In this document: positions 1-7,427 of the stretch, piece after piece
Numbering within the stretch: position 1 is the first letter of the stretch
How the letters are laid out: every line of letters starts with the position of its first letter
Assembly: GCA_964526045.1 (NCBI GenBank)
Contig: CAZGIF010000011.1
Span: 1-22,104 of the forward strand
Direction: 5' to 3'
DNA: 22,104 bases
DNA from: CAZGIF01 sp964526045
GTDB taxonomy: Bacteria; Patescibacteriota; Gracilibacteria; Absconditabacterales; Absconditicoccaceae
Position numbers and translations under genes: made by a program
The notes under the pieces: model-generated
What the model was told of the DNA's origin: nothing
Databases searched by the model: none
The model's input: the letters and a program-made list of their open reading frames with translations, nothing else

Positions 1-2
1 TG

Positions 3-716
3 TATACTAAATTTTCACTTTCGAAAAACCCTGCCATTCGGCAGGGCTATTTTAGTACTGCAATAGACGAACGACTAAAAGAGATGAAATGGTGACTAAA
101 GCGATTTACTGATCCAGAGTCACCTATGGCTCTGACAGTCAAAGAGTGAGGTTATGAAAAAAGAATCATCATGCTCAAAGAAAACAATCTTGTTAGCCCC
201 GAAAACATCCTCGACTACATCTACGCAGTGCTACATTCTCCCACCTACCGCGAAACGTACAAAGAGTTTCTCAAAATAGACTTTCCAAGAGTACCGTTCA
301 CGGACAGTCAGGAGATTTTTTGGAAGATGTCAGAGTTATGATATAGACTCCGTCAACTCCACCTCATGGAGGACATCTCGAGAGCTGACCTCACCACTGG
401 CTATCTCGGAAATGGCGACAATACAGTAGGTACGATAAACGCTAAGAGCTATGACCTCATCCCAGCCCTCTCCTCGCAGGAGAGGGAAAAGATCGGTCGC
501 GTTATCATAAACGACACCCAGTATTTCGATAATGTACCTCTTGTTGCATGGGAGTTCTACATCTGATGATACCAACCAGCCCAAAAACGACTAAAAGATC
601 GTAAAGACACAACCCTTAGCTACGAAGACGTCACTCACTACCAAAAAATCATCCATATCCTGACAAAAACTAGTGAGATTATGGGAGAGATTGATGAAAT
701 TTGGTCATCAATGTAA
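3..716 (+). CDS. Restriction-modification enzyme, C-terminal part (type ISP / LlaGI-like), 5' end outside the window
   Basis: The frame is open from the left edge and ends at TAA 714-716, about 237 residues visible. The second half carries the C-terminal signature I recognise from single-polypeptide restriction-modification enzymes: an ILDYIYAVLHSPTYRE block, LKIDFPRVPF, LRQLHLME, then VAWEFYIGGYQPAQKRLKDR and a last helix ending in EIDEIWSSM. This part of the family belongs to target recognition and structure; the helicase, nuclease and methylase motifs would lie upstream. Glycines at 93-95, 150-152 and the GG pair at 564-569 use TGA, so the gene is adapted to code 25. It is more GC-rich than its neighbours and holds two perfect GC-rich hairpins, at 29-46 and 466-486. 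The first 55 or so visible residues do not match what I remember of the family, so an internal rearrangement is possible. Confidence 0.72.
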
Positions 717-756
717 TGAAATTATATATTGAAGGGATGATTGTTTTTTTTATTAA

Positions 757-784
757 TTGACTTATGTTCACTAAATTATATATA
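757..784 (+). promoter_or_regulatory. Sigma-70-type promoter for the GreA-like gene cluster
   Basis: TTGACT at 757-762 and TATATA at 779-784 are separated by 16 bp. The AT repeat allows a shifted -10 with 18 bp. The predicted transcript starts near 791, just before the ATG candidates at 807 and 822, so the leader would be very short. Confidence 0.5.
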
Positions 785-821
785 TAGTATTAGTTTTTAT
801 CAATTTATGATTATAAAAAAA

Positions 822-1322
822 ATGAGAGAAGTTTTAGAGTTTGAAGTTAAGGTTTTGCAAGATAGATTGTCTAATTTTGAGGAATTAAAAAGAGAGATAG
901 CTGAATTAGGAAGAACTGCAAACGATCAGTGAAGTGAAACATTTGGACATGATAATCCACTTTTAGAAGCCAAAAAAGAAAAACAAGAACAAGTTAACAT
1001 CATGTCGCCTGAAATACAGAAAACACAAGAATTATTAGCTAGTTGTTTGATTTTAAAAGAAGAAGATATAAATAATTGAGAAAATATATGAGTGTGATCT
1101 ATTGTGACTGTAAAGTATTCTAATATGCCTAAAAGTATGAAACTTCTTGTTACTTGAATTTCACAAGCAGCTAGAATTACATTCAAGTGACAGAACTGTA
1201 TAACAGTGTGTAAAGATTCTCCATTATGGCCAGCAATCGGTAATAAAAGCGTCTGAGATGAAACGCAAATTAACTTGCCAAACGGTATGAAACCAACTAT
1301 AAAAATAATTTCAGTAGAATAG
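822..1322 (+). CDS. GreA/GreB-family transcription elongation factor-like protein
   Basis: This reads as 166 residues with TGA as Gly, close to the usual 158 or so of GreA. The N-terminal 80 residues are charged and helical, as expected for the antiparallel coiled coil that enters the RNA polymerase secondary channel. The C-terminal 45 residues carry the most recognisable block, SPLWPAIGNKSVGDETQINLPNG, which parallels the SPIGRALLGKKVGD pattern of the GreA FKBP-like domain. Gre factors restart backtracked polymerase by stimulating transcript cleavage. The acidic tip pair of classical GreA is not obvious, so it could be a Gre-fold paralogue with another role. An in-frame ATG at 807 is the alternative start; 822 was chosen because an A-run sits directly before it, as at other starts here. 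It heads a four-gene + strand cluster. Confidence 0.6.
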
Positions 1323-1353
1323 TGTACGTATTTATTATTTTCTATTAAAATAT

Positions 1354-2280
1354 ATGTGATTAGATGAAAAATTAACTGCACGTTTTTCTACTTCTTTTGA
1401 GAAACTGCATACTTTTTCTTTAACGAAAGAAAGGTCAGCGATTCTCCAAAGTTTAACTGAAGACAGTGTTGTTTCTAATATACTTTCTTTTCTGAAGGAT
1501 TTGGATTATGATAATTTTTTGCGTATTAAATCTTCTATTAGTGTTAGTTGAGCTTGAATGGTGAAGTATAAAGTTTTTTCATCTCCAAATGGAGAGGTTC
1601 GCTATCATATATTTCCTAAAAATACATTAACGCATCTAGAACATTCAGTTTGAGGTAATTGTCATGTACATGATTTTCAGGCATATTCGAAAGTCCTTAT
1701 GTGAGAGATTATAGAAAAATGATATACTATTTCCAAAATTACACAAGAACAGTTATTAAAATATAATCACTTCGTCACTACGTTGAACAGTATGTATACT
1801 AAAAAAGAACTGGAAGCTATGTCTCTGTCATTAGATGATATAATGCATGATTCTACTTGTTGAGTTGAGTCTACTTTTGAAGAGGTTTTTCCAATTCATA
1901 CTGTTTTTGATTCGGAAAAAAGAATAGATAAAAATACTTGAGAGATTGAGATTTTCAAAAATATTTGAGTCTATTCGTTTGATTATACTTGAGAAAGAAA
2001 TATTAAGTGATGAGATGTTTATTATTTGCCAGCAGAAAATTGACATAGAGTAAGTATCTCTGATGATACGTCTACACTTTTTGTTACTGATACTACTTAT
2101 CAACAATGAACTATAAAGAAAGATGAAGAAGTTTTTTTGCGCTGACATGGTAAAAGATTTCCTCAACTTCAAGATACAATCGAATATAGAGATGTGTCTA
2201 AATATAATATTTCTGATCAAGATTTATACCAACTTGTTAAGAAATTTGCTAATGAGTCGTATACTGCTTTATCTTACTAA
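1354..2280 (+). CDS. Unknown protein with cupin / cysteine-dioxygenase-like features
   Basis: The frame of 308 residues stays open only if TGA is Gly (at least 15 in-frame TGA). No signal peptide or membrane segment is seen. I do not recognise the whole protein. Two pieces recall a metal-binding cupin: NCHVHDFQAYSKVLMGEI around residues 109-126, resembling the HxHDxxxxxxxVLxGxxxE first motif, and GDVYYLPAENGHRVSIS around 222-238, resembling the second motif where a buried His completes the site. The roughly 100 residues between them are longer than a normal cupin inter-motif loop, so this may be an insertion or a coincidence. The second codon is TGA. It lies 31 nt after the GreA-like gene and 8 nt before the CYTH gene, so all are probably co-transcribed. 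Confidence 0.6.
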
Positions 2281-2288
2281 GAAAACAT

Positions 2289-2825
2289 ATGCAAACTGAA
2301 ATAGAACTTAGAATTCTAGATATAGATGTCCAAAAATTCCAATCTAAACTAACTAGTTTGGGTGCTGTATTTTTATGAGAATCTTTTATGAAGAGATTTG
2401 TGTATGATTTTACTCCTATTCAAGCAAACTCTTGGATTAGATTGAGGGATACTTGAAAAAAAACAACACTTACTATAAAAGAAATACAAAATGATTCTAT
2501 AACTTGAACAAAAGAATTGGAGACTATAGTAGAAGATTTTGATACAACGCATGCCATTTTAAAACGTCTTGGATATACAGAAAGATCATATCAAGAAAAT
2601 AGACGTTTAAGTTATAGTTTATGAGATGTTGCTATTGAGATTGATTTTCGACCTCATTTGTTGCCATATATAGAAATTGAATGAAAAAGTATACAAGATG
2701 TAGAAAAAACAGTAACTTTGATTTGATTTGATATGAAAGATACTACAACACAAAATGTTGAAACATTATATGCAAATAAATGAATTGATTTGCGTTCTAT
2801 TTCTTATCTAAAATTCGATGAGTAG
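2289..2825 (+). CDS. CYTH-domain protein (class IV adenylate cyclase / triphosphatase-like)
   Basis: The product is 178 residues, the usual size of a bacterial single CYTH domain. It opens with TEIELRI, the ExExK/R strand that binds metal and triphosphate. It then shows SWIRLRD and TLTIKE strands rich in Arg and Lys, ETIVEDFD, a YQENRRLSYSL strand and IEIDFRPHLLPYIEIE, the order expected for the eight-stranded triphosphate tunnel. Known members are CyaB adenylate cyclase, thiamine triphosphatase and inorganic triphosphatase; the sequence does not tell which. The stop codon overlaps the start of cmk by 8 nt, pointing to translational coupling. A nucleotide or triphosphate substrate fits the neighbourhood. 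Confidence 0.8.
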
Positions 2826-3498
2826 GTTTTGAGTTATCACTCTTGATTGATGAGTAGCTGTCTGAAAAAGTACCACTGCAAAATCTGTTTCTAGAGAATT
2901 AGATATTCCGTACTTGGATACATGAGAAATGTACAGGATTGTTACATATATATGTTTGGAAAAACAAATTGAAGTAACTTCTGCATTAGTAAATTCTGTT
3001 ATAAATGACCTGTCTTTTGAACCAACAGTTGAAAATAATAAACTTTCTTGGGTTGTTAATGGGCGTAGTTTCTCTGATGAAATAAGAACGATCTTAGTCT
3101 CTACTATGTTATGAAATATCTCAAAGCACCAATTTGTAAGAGATAAACTGATATCACTTCAACGTGAATTGTCTACGTATTATGGAAGTATAATTGCAGA
3201 TGGAAGAGATCTAGGTACAGTTGTTTTTCCTGACTCAATTAATAAGTTTTTTATGACTTGTTCAGATGTTCAAAAGAGAGTACTAAGGAGATATTCAGAA
3301 TTGCAATCGAAATGATTTTCTGTTACTCTAGAGGAAGTTTTTGCTGATATTAAAAATAGAGATAATGATGATTATTATTGAGAGAATCCAAAATTCTCAA
3401 TTGCTAGTGATGTTCGTATTATTGATACAAATAAAAAAACTATTAAACAGCAAACAAACGAACTTATCAGTTTATTAGAAATGAAAGAATTTTCATAA
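2818..3498 (+). CDS. cmk: Cytidylate kinase
   Basis: The product is 226 residues, the normal length. It transfers phosphate from ATP to CMP or dCMP in the cytoplasm. Residues 8-20 read TLDGGVAVGKSTT, a P-loop in which all three glycines are TGA codons. IPYLDTGEMYR follows as the CMP-binding segment, and IIADGRDLGTVVFPDS near the middle is the family hallmark (GRDxGTVVFPD). VQKRVLRRYSELQ is the arginine-rich LID region. The ATG at 2818 is the only start that leaves the P-loop at its normal distance from the N-terminus, and it lies inside the end of the CYTH gene. Under the standard code the first 38 residues, including the P-loop, would be lost. It is last in its cluster and converges on the aspartoacylase-like gene 56 nt away. 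Confidence 0.93.
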
Positions 3499-3554
3499 TT
3501 CGCAAAAACATTGTTCTTGGGGGGAAATAATCCTGAGCTAATGCCCTACATGTC

Positions 3555-4397
3555 CTATATTTCTTCACCAATCACAAAACATTCGTCTCATATATTTTCT
3601 GTATCACGAGCGAAAATAATATTCATGTCTTTGGGAGCTAGAATTGGTATTGTTTTGTCATATCAAATCAGTGTGTTTTTTTGGATTTTTTCGCATTCTT
3701 CGAAAGCACGTGCAAGACGAAATTGTCAAAACTGTGAAGTGTAGATATCCGTACAACGTATAGATAGTGGCGTTCAATAGGTGTCAGGTTTATTTTTGGT
3801 ATTGTTTCAGGTTGCACACAAAAAGTTGCTGATTGCGTTGTATGCCATAGTGGTTGTGATATCAAGATCGTCGTTGATACTACCGCATTCCAAACACAGT
3901 CAGACTTTGCCAATACTATTCATGTAGCCATCTGATCCTCATGGGTGAAGCGTGTCAAGTCACGATAATACTCTCGGCACATCAAAATACCTGTTCCAAT
4001 CTGCATGTTCACTAATTAAAAATGGAGGACATGGCAAATCAATTGTGTTGTGGATGTCTAGCAAGACGTCTGATTGTTGGAGGTAGGGAATCAGTTCTTG
4101 GACGCGTTGTGCTTCGTAGTCGTTATTTTGTTGAGGTATGTCTTTTCCAAAACATCTATTCATGTTGATATCAGTATATCTTACATCATACTGCAGGGCT
4201 TGAAGATTTGCAAAAATACAAAAAACTGTACCGGACTGGATTGGTGGTTCGTTTTTTTTTGAGATATTTTCTAGTCGTTGGAGGAGTGCGCGAGGTCACG
4301 AGAGCTCATTGCCGTGGACTCATACCATGATTGTTGTTGTTGGTCATGGTTGCTGTCACACCAACGTTGTGATAGATTGGGCTACGTCTATAATCAT
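3555..4397 (-). CDS. Succinylglutamate desuccinylase / aspartoacylase family zinc hydrolase
   Basis: The product is 280 residues. It carries the zinc carboxypeptidase-like signature of the AstE/AspA family: GVHGNELSGP supplies the first His and Glu ligands, NRCFGKD follows, LDIHNT supplies the third ligand, PPFLISEH forms substrate-loop sequence, and CLECGS carries the probable catalytic Glu. The family removes acyl groups from N-acyl amino acids or related amides. The substrate is not readable, and no arginine-succinyltransferase pathway genes lie nearby, so a role in peptide or N-acyl amino acid scavenging is only inferred. An in-frame TAA 11 codons upstream supports the ATG start at 4397-4395. 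It lies 27 nt downstream of the LOG-like gene, probably co-transcribed. Confidence 0.85.
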
Positions 4398-4424
4398 TGA
4401 TGTTTTTTTGTATAAATATTGTTG

Positions 4425-4964
4425 TTAGTTTTGTTGAGTAGTGAGATGTTGTTTGATGTATGCTATTGCGTCTTTGGGTGTTTGGGCTGAACCAATACGA
4501 ACAAGTTCTCTTGGGTCCAAATACGTTCATGCAAGTTTTTGTGCTCGTCATCAGGTGTTTTCTACAGCGACAAGTGGTTTTGATTCCAGGTAAAATCATG
4601 AGATTTCTTTGAGTGTTCCTACTCATCATCAGAGAATTATTGCACCATCTGCAGAATGTGGAATCAAAAATCCATCTCATCCATTTCACATATTTGTGAT
4701 GATTTCTACGTCAATATAGTCATTGCAAATATTTCTTTTGTGTCACTTTGCGATACCAATAGTAACTCATCATCATTCTTTTGCTCATTTTGCAGCTCAT
4801 TCCATGATACCACATTTTCATCATGTAATACAATGTCGTCACTCTTGTGCGATAGCAAAACCTACTTCGTAGGATAGTTGATACAATGTATCAAAGTCAA
4901 ACCCTCATTGATTATATTGTTGTGATCCTGCTGATCATATAACTGCTATTTGTAGTTTTTTCAT
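4425..4964 (-). CDS. LOG / TIGR00725-like Rossmann nucleotide-binding protein
   Basis: The 179-residue product opens with KKLQIAVIGSAG, a Rossmann-type first strand. GFAIAQEGRHCITGGKCGIMEGAAKGA is the typical second section (split here by the glycine-rich turn), and ILGGGVGTLKEIS is the GGGxGTxxE motif of the LOG and DprA/YpsA superfamily. LOG enzymes release cytokinin-type bases from nucleotides; bacterial TIGR00725 members are mostly uncharacterised and the name lysine decarboxylase often attached to them is wrong. Many of the glycines are TGA, including runs of two or three. It is preceded by an inverted repeat at 4993-5013 and followed after 27 nt by the aspartoacylase-like gene. Confidence 0.85.
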
Positions 4965-4992
4965 ATATTTGTATATCTATTAAAAGTATTAT

Positions 4993-5013
4993 CTTGATAA
5001 GAAATATATCAAG
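4993..5013 (-). promoter_or_regulatory. Perfect 7-bp inverted repeat upstream of the LOG-like gene
   Basis: CTTGATA at 4993-4999 and TATCAAG at 5007-5013 flank a 7-nt AT-rich centre. It lies between the GNAT stop codon and the LOG-like start. No proper T-run follows in either direction, so an operator is about as likely as a weak terminator for the GNAT gene. Confidence 0.3.
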
Positions 5014-5036
5014 TTTCAATAAAAATATACTAATTT

Positions 5037-5606
5037 TTATAAAGATTTGTAGTATAATGCTCTTTTTTTTTCATCATTGTAGTTTGCTATCTTTTTAAAT
5101 CATTGTTTGAGAAATAATCATTCAGGGTTGGGTTTGAGTGTTGTTGTTCTTGTGAGGATTCATGTGATGTTTTTTTTGTTTTTGCTAGATTGTATGTAGT
5201 TTTGCAAAAGGGCCTTTCATACTCATTGTCCTTGTTGTTCTGGATTGACAAATAGTTCTGATAAATAGAGTGTATTGTCTAGTGATATCTTGCATGCAAT
5301 TTGTTGATACATAGCCGTTCATAACTTTTGTTCAAATTCTGGATAATTACATCCTCGTCAAACCAAACATCCTGCAATCTGTCAGGCAGATTCTTTTTGC
5401 AATTCTTCAAATAATGGTAGTTTTTGTCGTTGTTCTCGACTTTGGGTAAGTTCCTTGTCTGGATACATTTGGTTCCATCATACTTTTTCTTCTTTGGTCA
5501 ATGTTTGGAATGTATCGTATCATATAGTGATTCAGTTTTTGGTATATCATTCTTTTCGAACGGGACATGTGCCAAACGCTTGTCTATATAGGTCAAATTT
5601 GTTCAT
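5037..5606 (-). CDS. GNAT-family N-acetyltransferase
   Basis: The product is 189 residues. The acetyl-CoA binding motif A is plain: LYLSELFVNPEQQGQGVGKA, where QQGQGVG fits the Q/RxxGxG/A pyrophosphate loop, and it is followed by a helix. Motif B-like sequence, GLFLKQGFKKIANY, closes the domain. The N-terminal 100 residues are longer than a minimal GNAT and hold several Cys (TCPVRKE, GCLVGRGCNYPE). The acceptor substrate cannot be told. Reading on the - strand it lies downstream of a bidirectional hairpin (5632-5654) and 72 nt upstream of the LOG-like gene. The ATG at 5606-5604 is the first in-frame start that gives a full domain. Confidence 0.85.
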
Positions 5607-5631
5607 ATGTATTGGGTTTCTTTATAAAAAG

Positions 5632-5654
5632 GAGAAGAGAGTTTTTCTCTTCTC
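5632..5654 (-). terminator. Hairpin terminator after the 119-residue membrane protein gene
   Basis: GAGAAGAG at 5632-5639 pairs perfectly with CTCTTCTC at 5647-5654 around a 7-nt loop. On the - strand a CCTTTTTA tract follows, ending the small-protein genes. The + strand side is also T-rich, so it may work in both directions. Confidence 0.55.
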
Positions 5655-5673
5655 TTCTGTTTCTTTTGTTTTT

Positions 5674-6033
5674 TTATCTTGTTGGCATGGTTTCATATGG
5701 CGTTGCAAGTGGTACTTTTTTACTGCATATGGTATCACGTAGTCATGTTTTTGTATCTTGTACAACAAGTGCACTATCTCCATAATACATATACTCAGTT
5801 CCTACACTTTGACCTGCATTTGGACAGGCGATTGTATCAACTATAATTGTGTTATCTTTGAGATCTGGATAGTTGTTTTGATTAGTCTCTTTTCAAGTAT
5901 CGCTATAATACAGCATTCAAAGAACGAAAACTGCTCACAAGGCATATGTTATATTTTCCCATAATAATACGGTTTTTAGTATTTCTCTTTGTCATTCTTC
6001 GATATTTTTGTTAGGTGTTTTTCTTTGTTTCAT
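5674..6033 (-). CDS. Small single-pass membrane protein, unknown function
   Basis: The product is 119 residues. Residues 1-18 are basic and polar (MKQRKTPNKNIEEGQREI). Residues 22-44 form one hydrophobic helix (LLWENITYALGAVFVLGMLYY). A roughly 75-residue soluble tail has two Cys (TIACPNAG and DTICSKK) that could form a disulfide if the tail faces outside. I do not recognise a family. It lies 42 nt downstream of the 72-residue gene, and both share the same AT-rich leader motif just before the ATG. The hairpin at 5632-5654 closes the unit. Confidence 0.7.
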
Positions 6034-6057
6034 TTTATAATATTTAAGTGTAAAAGT
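6034..6057 (-). repeat. Leader motif copy 1, upstream of the 119-residue protein
   Basis: Reading the - strand, TTTTACACTTAAATATTATAAA runs directly into the ATG. The same motif with small changes precedes the next small gene (6295-6319). See that entry. Confidence 0.5.
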
Positions 6058-6075
6058 TGTTGTTTTTATAGTAAT

Positions 6076-6294
6076 TTAGCGTGGTGTTTCGTATGGATCT
6101 ATTCATTGGTTGATTCATACTTTATATGGATTTGTACTTTTGACTTCTCGACGGTCTCCGTTCGAGTAAAAGACATCTCATATTTCTTTTTGTCCATCTT
6201 TGGCAAATTTGGTAGCTTTTTTAATGGAATTTGAAGCGTTTGTTCCATTAAGTTCCTCTTTTAGTCAAGTTCGTAGTTTTTTGAATATGCTCAT
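6076..6294 (-). CDS. Small basic soluble protein, unknown function
   Basis: The product is 72 residues, hydrophilic and lysine-rich (MSIFKKLRTGLKEELNG at the start, SNSIKKATKFAKDGQKE in the middle). It has no membrane segment and no Cys. I know no family that fits. Coding status is supported by the four TGA codons reading as Gly in a sensible context (RTGLKEE, KEIGDVFY, YKVGINQG), by the leader motif shared with the neighbouring gene, and by tight spacing (42 nt). It starts 20 nt after the T-run of the strong terminator at 6314-6345, so its promoter must overlap that terminator, or it depends on readthrough. Confidence 0.55.
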
Positions 6295-6319
6295 TTTATA
6301 TTATTTTAAGTGTAAAAAA
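6295..6319 (-). repeat. Leader motif copy 2, upstream of the 72-residue protein
   Basis: Reading the - strand, TTTTACACTTAAAATAATATAAA runs into the ATG. It matches copy 1 at 6034-6057 apart from about one inserted A and an adjacent A/T difference. It is placed at the start codon rather than at promoter distance, suggesting an initiation signal or a leaderless-type start. It overlaps the T-run of the upstream terminator. Confidence 0.5.
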
Positions 6320-6345
6320 AAATGCCTGACGCCAGTGGTCAGACA
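6314..6345 (-). terminator. Strong intrinsic terminator
   Basis: Reading the - strand, TGTCTGAC pairs with GTCAGGCA (8 bp, one G-U) around a 7-nt loop and is followed by nine T. It is the best terminator in the window. It ends whatever is transcribed from 6346-6456 or from the patatin gene. Confidence 0.8.
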
Positions 6346-6440
6346 GAATTGAAATTGTTTGTATTTCAAAATATTATCGGACACAGAGGCGATGGAGTGA
6401 GTTTGTGTTATGATGGTAGAAAAAATATCTCATCGATAAG
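6346..6440 (-). ncRNA. Candidate structured small RNA or leader between patatin and the 72-residue gene
   Basis: No convincing reading frame lies between the patatin stop (6521) and the strong terminator (6314-6345), yet the stretch ends like a defined transcript. On the - strand ACACA and TGTGT bracket a 19-nt C-rich loop, GAAAT and ATTTC form a second short hairpin, and the terminator is the third. A TTTACA box followed 16 nt later by GATATT (about 6423-6450) could be its promoter. No known RNA family is recognised; 6S, tmRNA, SRP and RNase P signatures are absent. Confidence 0.3.
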
Positions 6441-6456
6441 GTATATGTAAAAATTT

Positions 6457-6480
6457 ATTACTTTAGTATGATAAAGTAAT
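6457..6480 (-). terminator. AT-rich hairpin after the patatin gene
   Basis: ATTACTTTA and TAAAGTAAT (9 bp, perfect, 6-nt loop) lie 41 nt past the patatin stop. Reading the - strand, AAATTTTTA follows. It is a weak terminator at best, since the stem has only two G-C pairs. Confidence 0.4.
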
Positions 6481-6520
6481 AATGAAGTTTTTTTGTTTTG
6501 CAAGAGAAAATTTAGTTTTT

Positions 6521-7321
6521 TTACTGAAGTCTGTTTTTTGCCTCTTCGTATCACAAATCAATAATATCTTGTGCTTTATCAAAGTCATAAAATCAAAATC
6601 ATGTCATATCTGGTCTGATGACCGTTATTTTTTTGTCTGTCAAATTGAGACTCAAATTTTCATTTTGTAACATCATCGTTAAGATCGTCTTTTGCAGTAT
6701 TTTCTTGTTGTAACTAAAAAAACTATATGGTATATCAAATCAAAGAATTTTTCTTGATTTTTTGATGACTTGTGTTTTTTGAAACATGGAGGAAACTGCT
6801 ACAACTTCATTGCATTCGATTTCTTGGACAGGAAGGTTTTCAATAATTCCTCAGTCAACTAATGTCTCTCCATCGCGTTCAACTGGCGAAAAAATTGTAG
6901 GAATACTTATTGACGCTCTTATTGCTTCTAAGACGGATCAAGACGAGAAAATAACTTTTTCACCACTTGTTATATCTGCAGCAACAATTTTGAGAGGGAT
7001 TTTTAGATCAGAAAAACTAATATCTCAAAAAGTACTCTCCAAAAAACTCATTATTTTTTTGCCTCATACGAGTCATTGCAATAAATTTGTATCCAAAAGT
7101 CACATTATACTCGTATCACATGCAAGTTTTTCAACTTCAGAAACATCCATTCATGTTGCAATACATGTTCCAATAATTGCTCACATACTTGTTCATGCTA
7201 TTTCTATTGGTTTGTATCACAGTTCGTTCATTCTTTTCCAAACGCCAATTTGGATAAGACTTCTTGCTGCTCCTCAACCCAATACCAATCAGAAATTATT
7301 TTTTACTATATTTTTATCCAT
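6521..7321 (-). CDS. Patatin-like phospholipase (RssA-type)
   Basis: The product is 266 residues, typical for bacterial RssA/RssB-like patatins. LGGGAARSLIQIGV at residues 14-27 is the oxyanion-hole glycine loop. GTSMG at 43-47 is the nucleophile elbow with Ser45, and VDGG at 155-158 carries the catalytic partner Asp156. The C-terminal VIRPDMTGFGFYDFDKAQDIIDLGYEEA is the usual end of this family. Members hydrolyse acyl chains from phospholipids. By my count 16 of 24 glycines are TGA, including both glycines of GxSxG and one of the DGG pair. No signal peptide is seen, so action at the inner membrane face or on scavenged host lipids is inferred. Start: TTGACATATATAAAATATGG, no Shine-Dalgarno. 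It runs divergently from the large surface protein gene. Confidence 0.92.
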
Positions 7322-7366
7322 ATTTTATATATGTCAATAACAAAAGGTAAGACGAGTGCCTTGTAT

Positions 7367-7394
7367 TTTACAAAATACTTGTTGTCTGTATAAT
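7367..7394 (+). promoter_or_regulatory. Sigma-70-type promoter for the large surface protein
   Basis: TTTACA at 7367-7372, 16-bp spacer, consensus TATAAT at 7389-7394. The start codon at 7428 lies about 27 nt past the predicted transcription start. It is the best -10 box near any gene in the window. Confidence 0.6.
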
Positions 7395-7427
7395 CACAAA
7401 AAGTGTTTTATTTGCAAGAGTAACTAG

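Noticed and set aside
29..50. GC hairpin followed by ATTTT at the left edge, looks like a terminator
   Set aside because: It lies inside the continuous restriction-modification frame and the T-run is only four bases after mixed sequence.
926..1381. 151-codon open frame on the - strand
   Set aside because: Opposite the GreA-like gene; composition is hydrophobic and Cys/Ser-rich as expected of an antisense shadow.
5053..5058. Consensus TATAAT on the + strand
   Set aside because: No + strand gene follows and no -35 box is suitably placed; it lies within the 3' end of the GNAT gene.
6786..7340. 184-codon open frame on the + strand
   Set aside because: It is antisense to the patatin gene, whose catalytic motifs all match. 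Its openness follows from the partner's codon use, and its protein has no recognisable motif.
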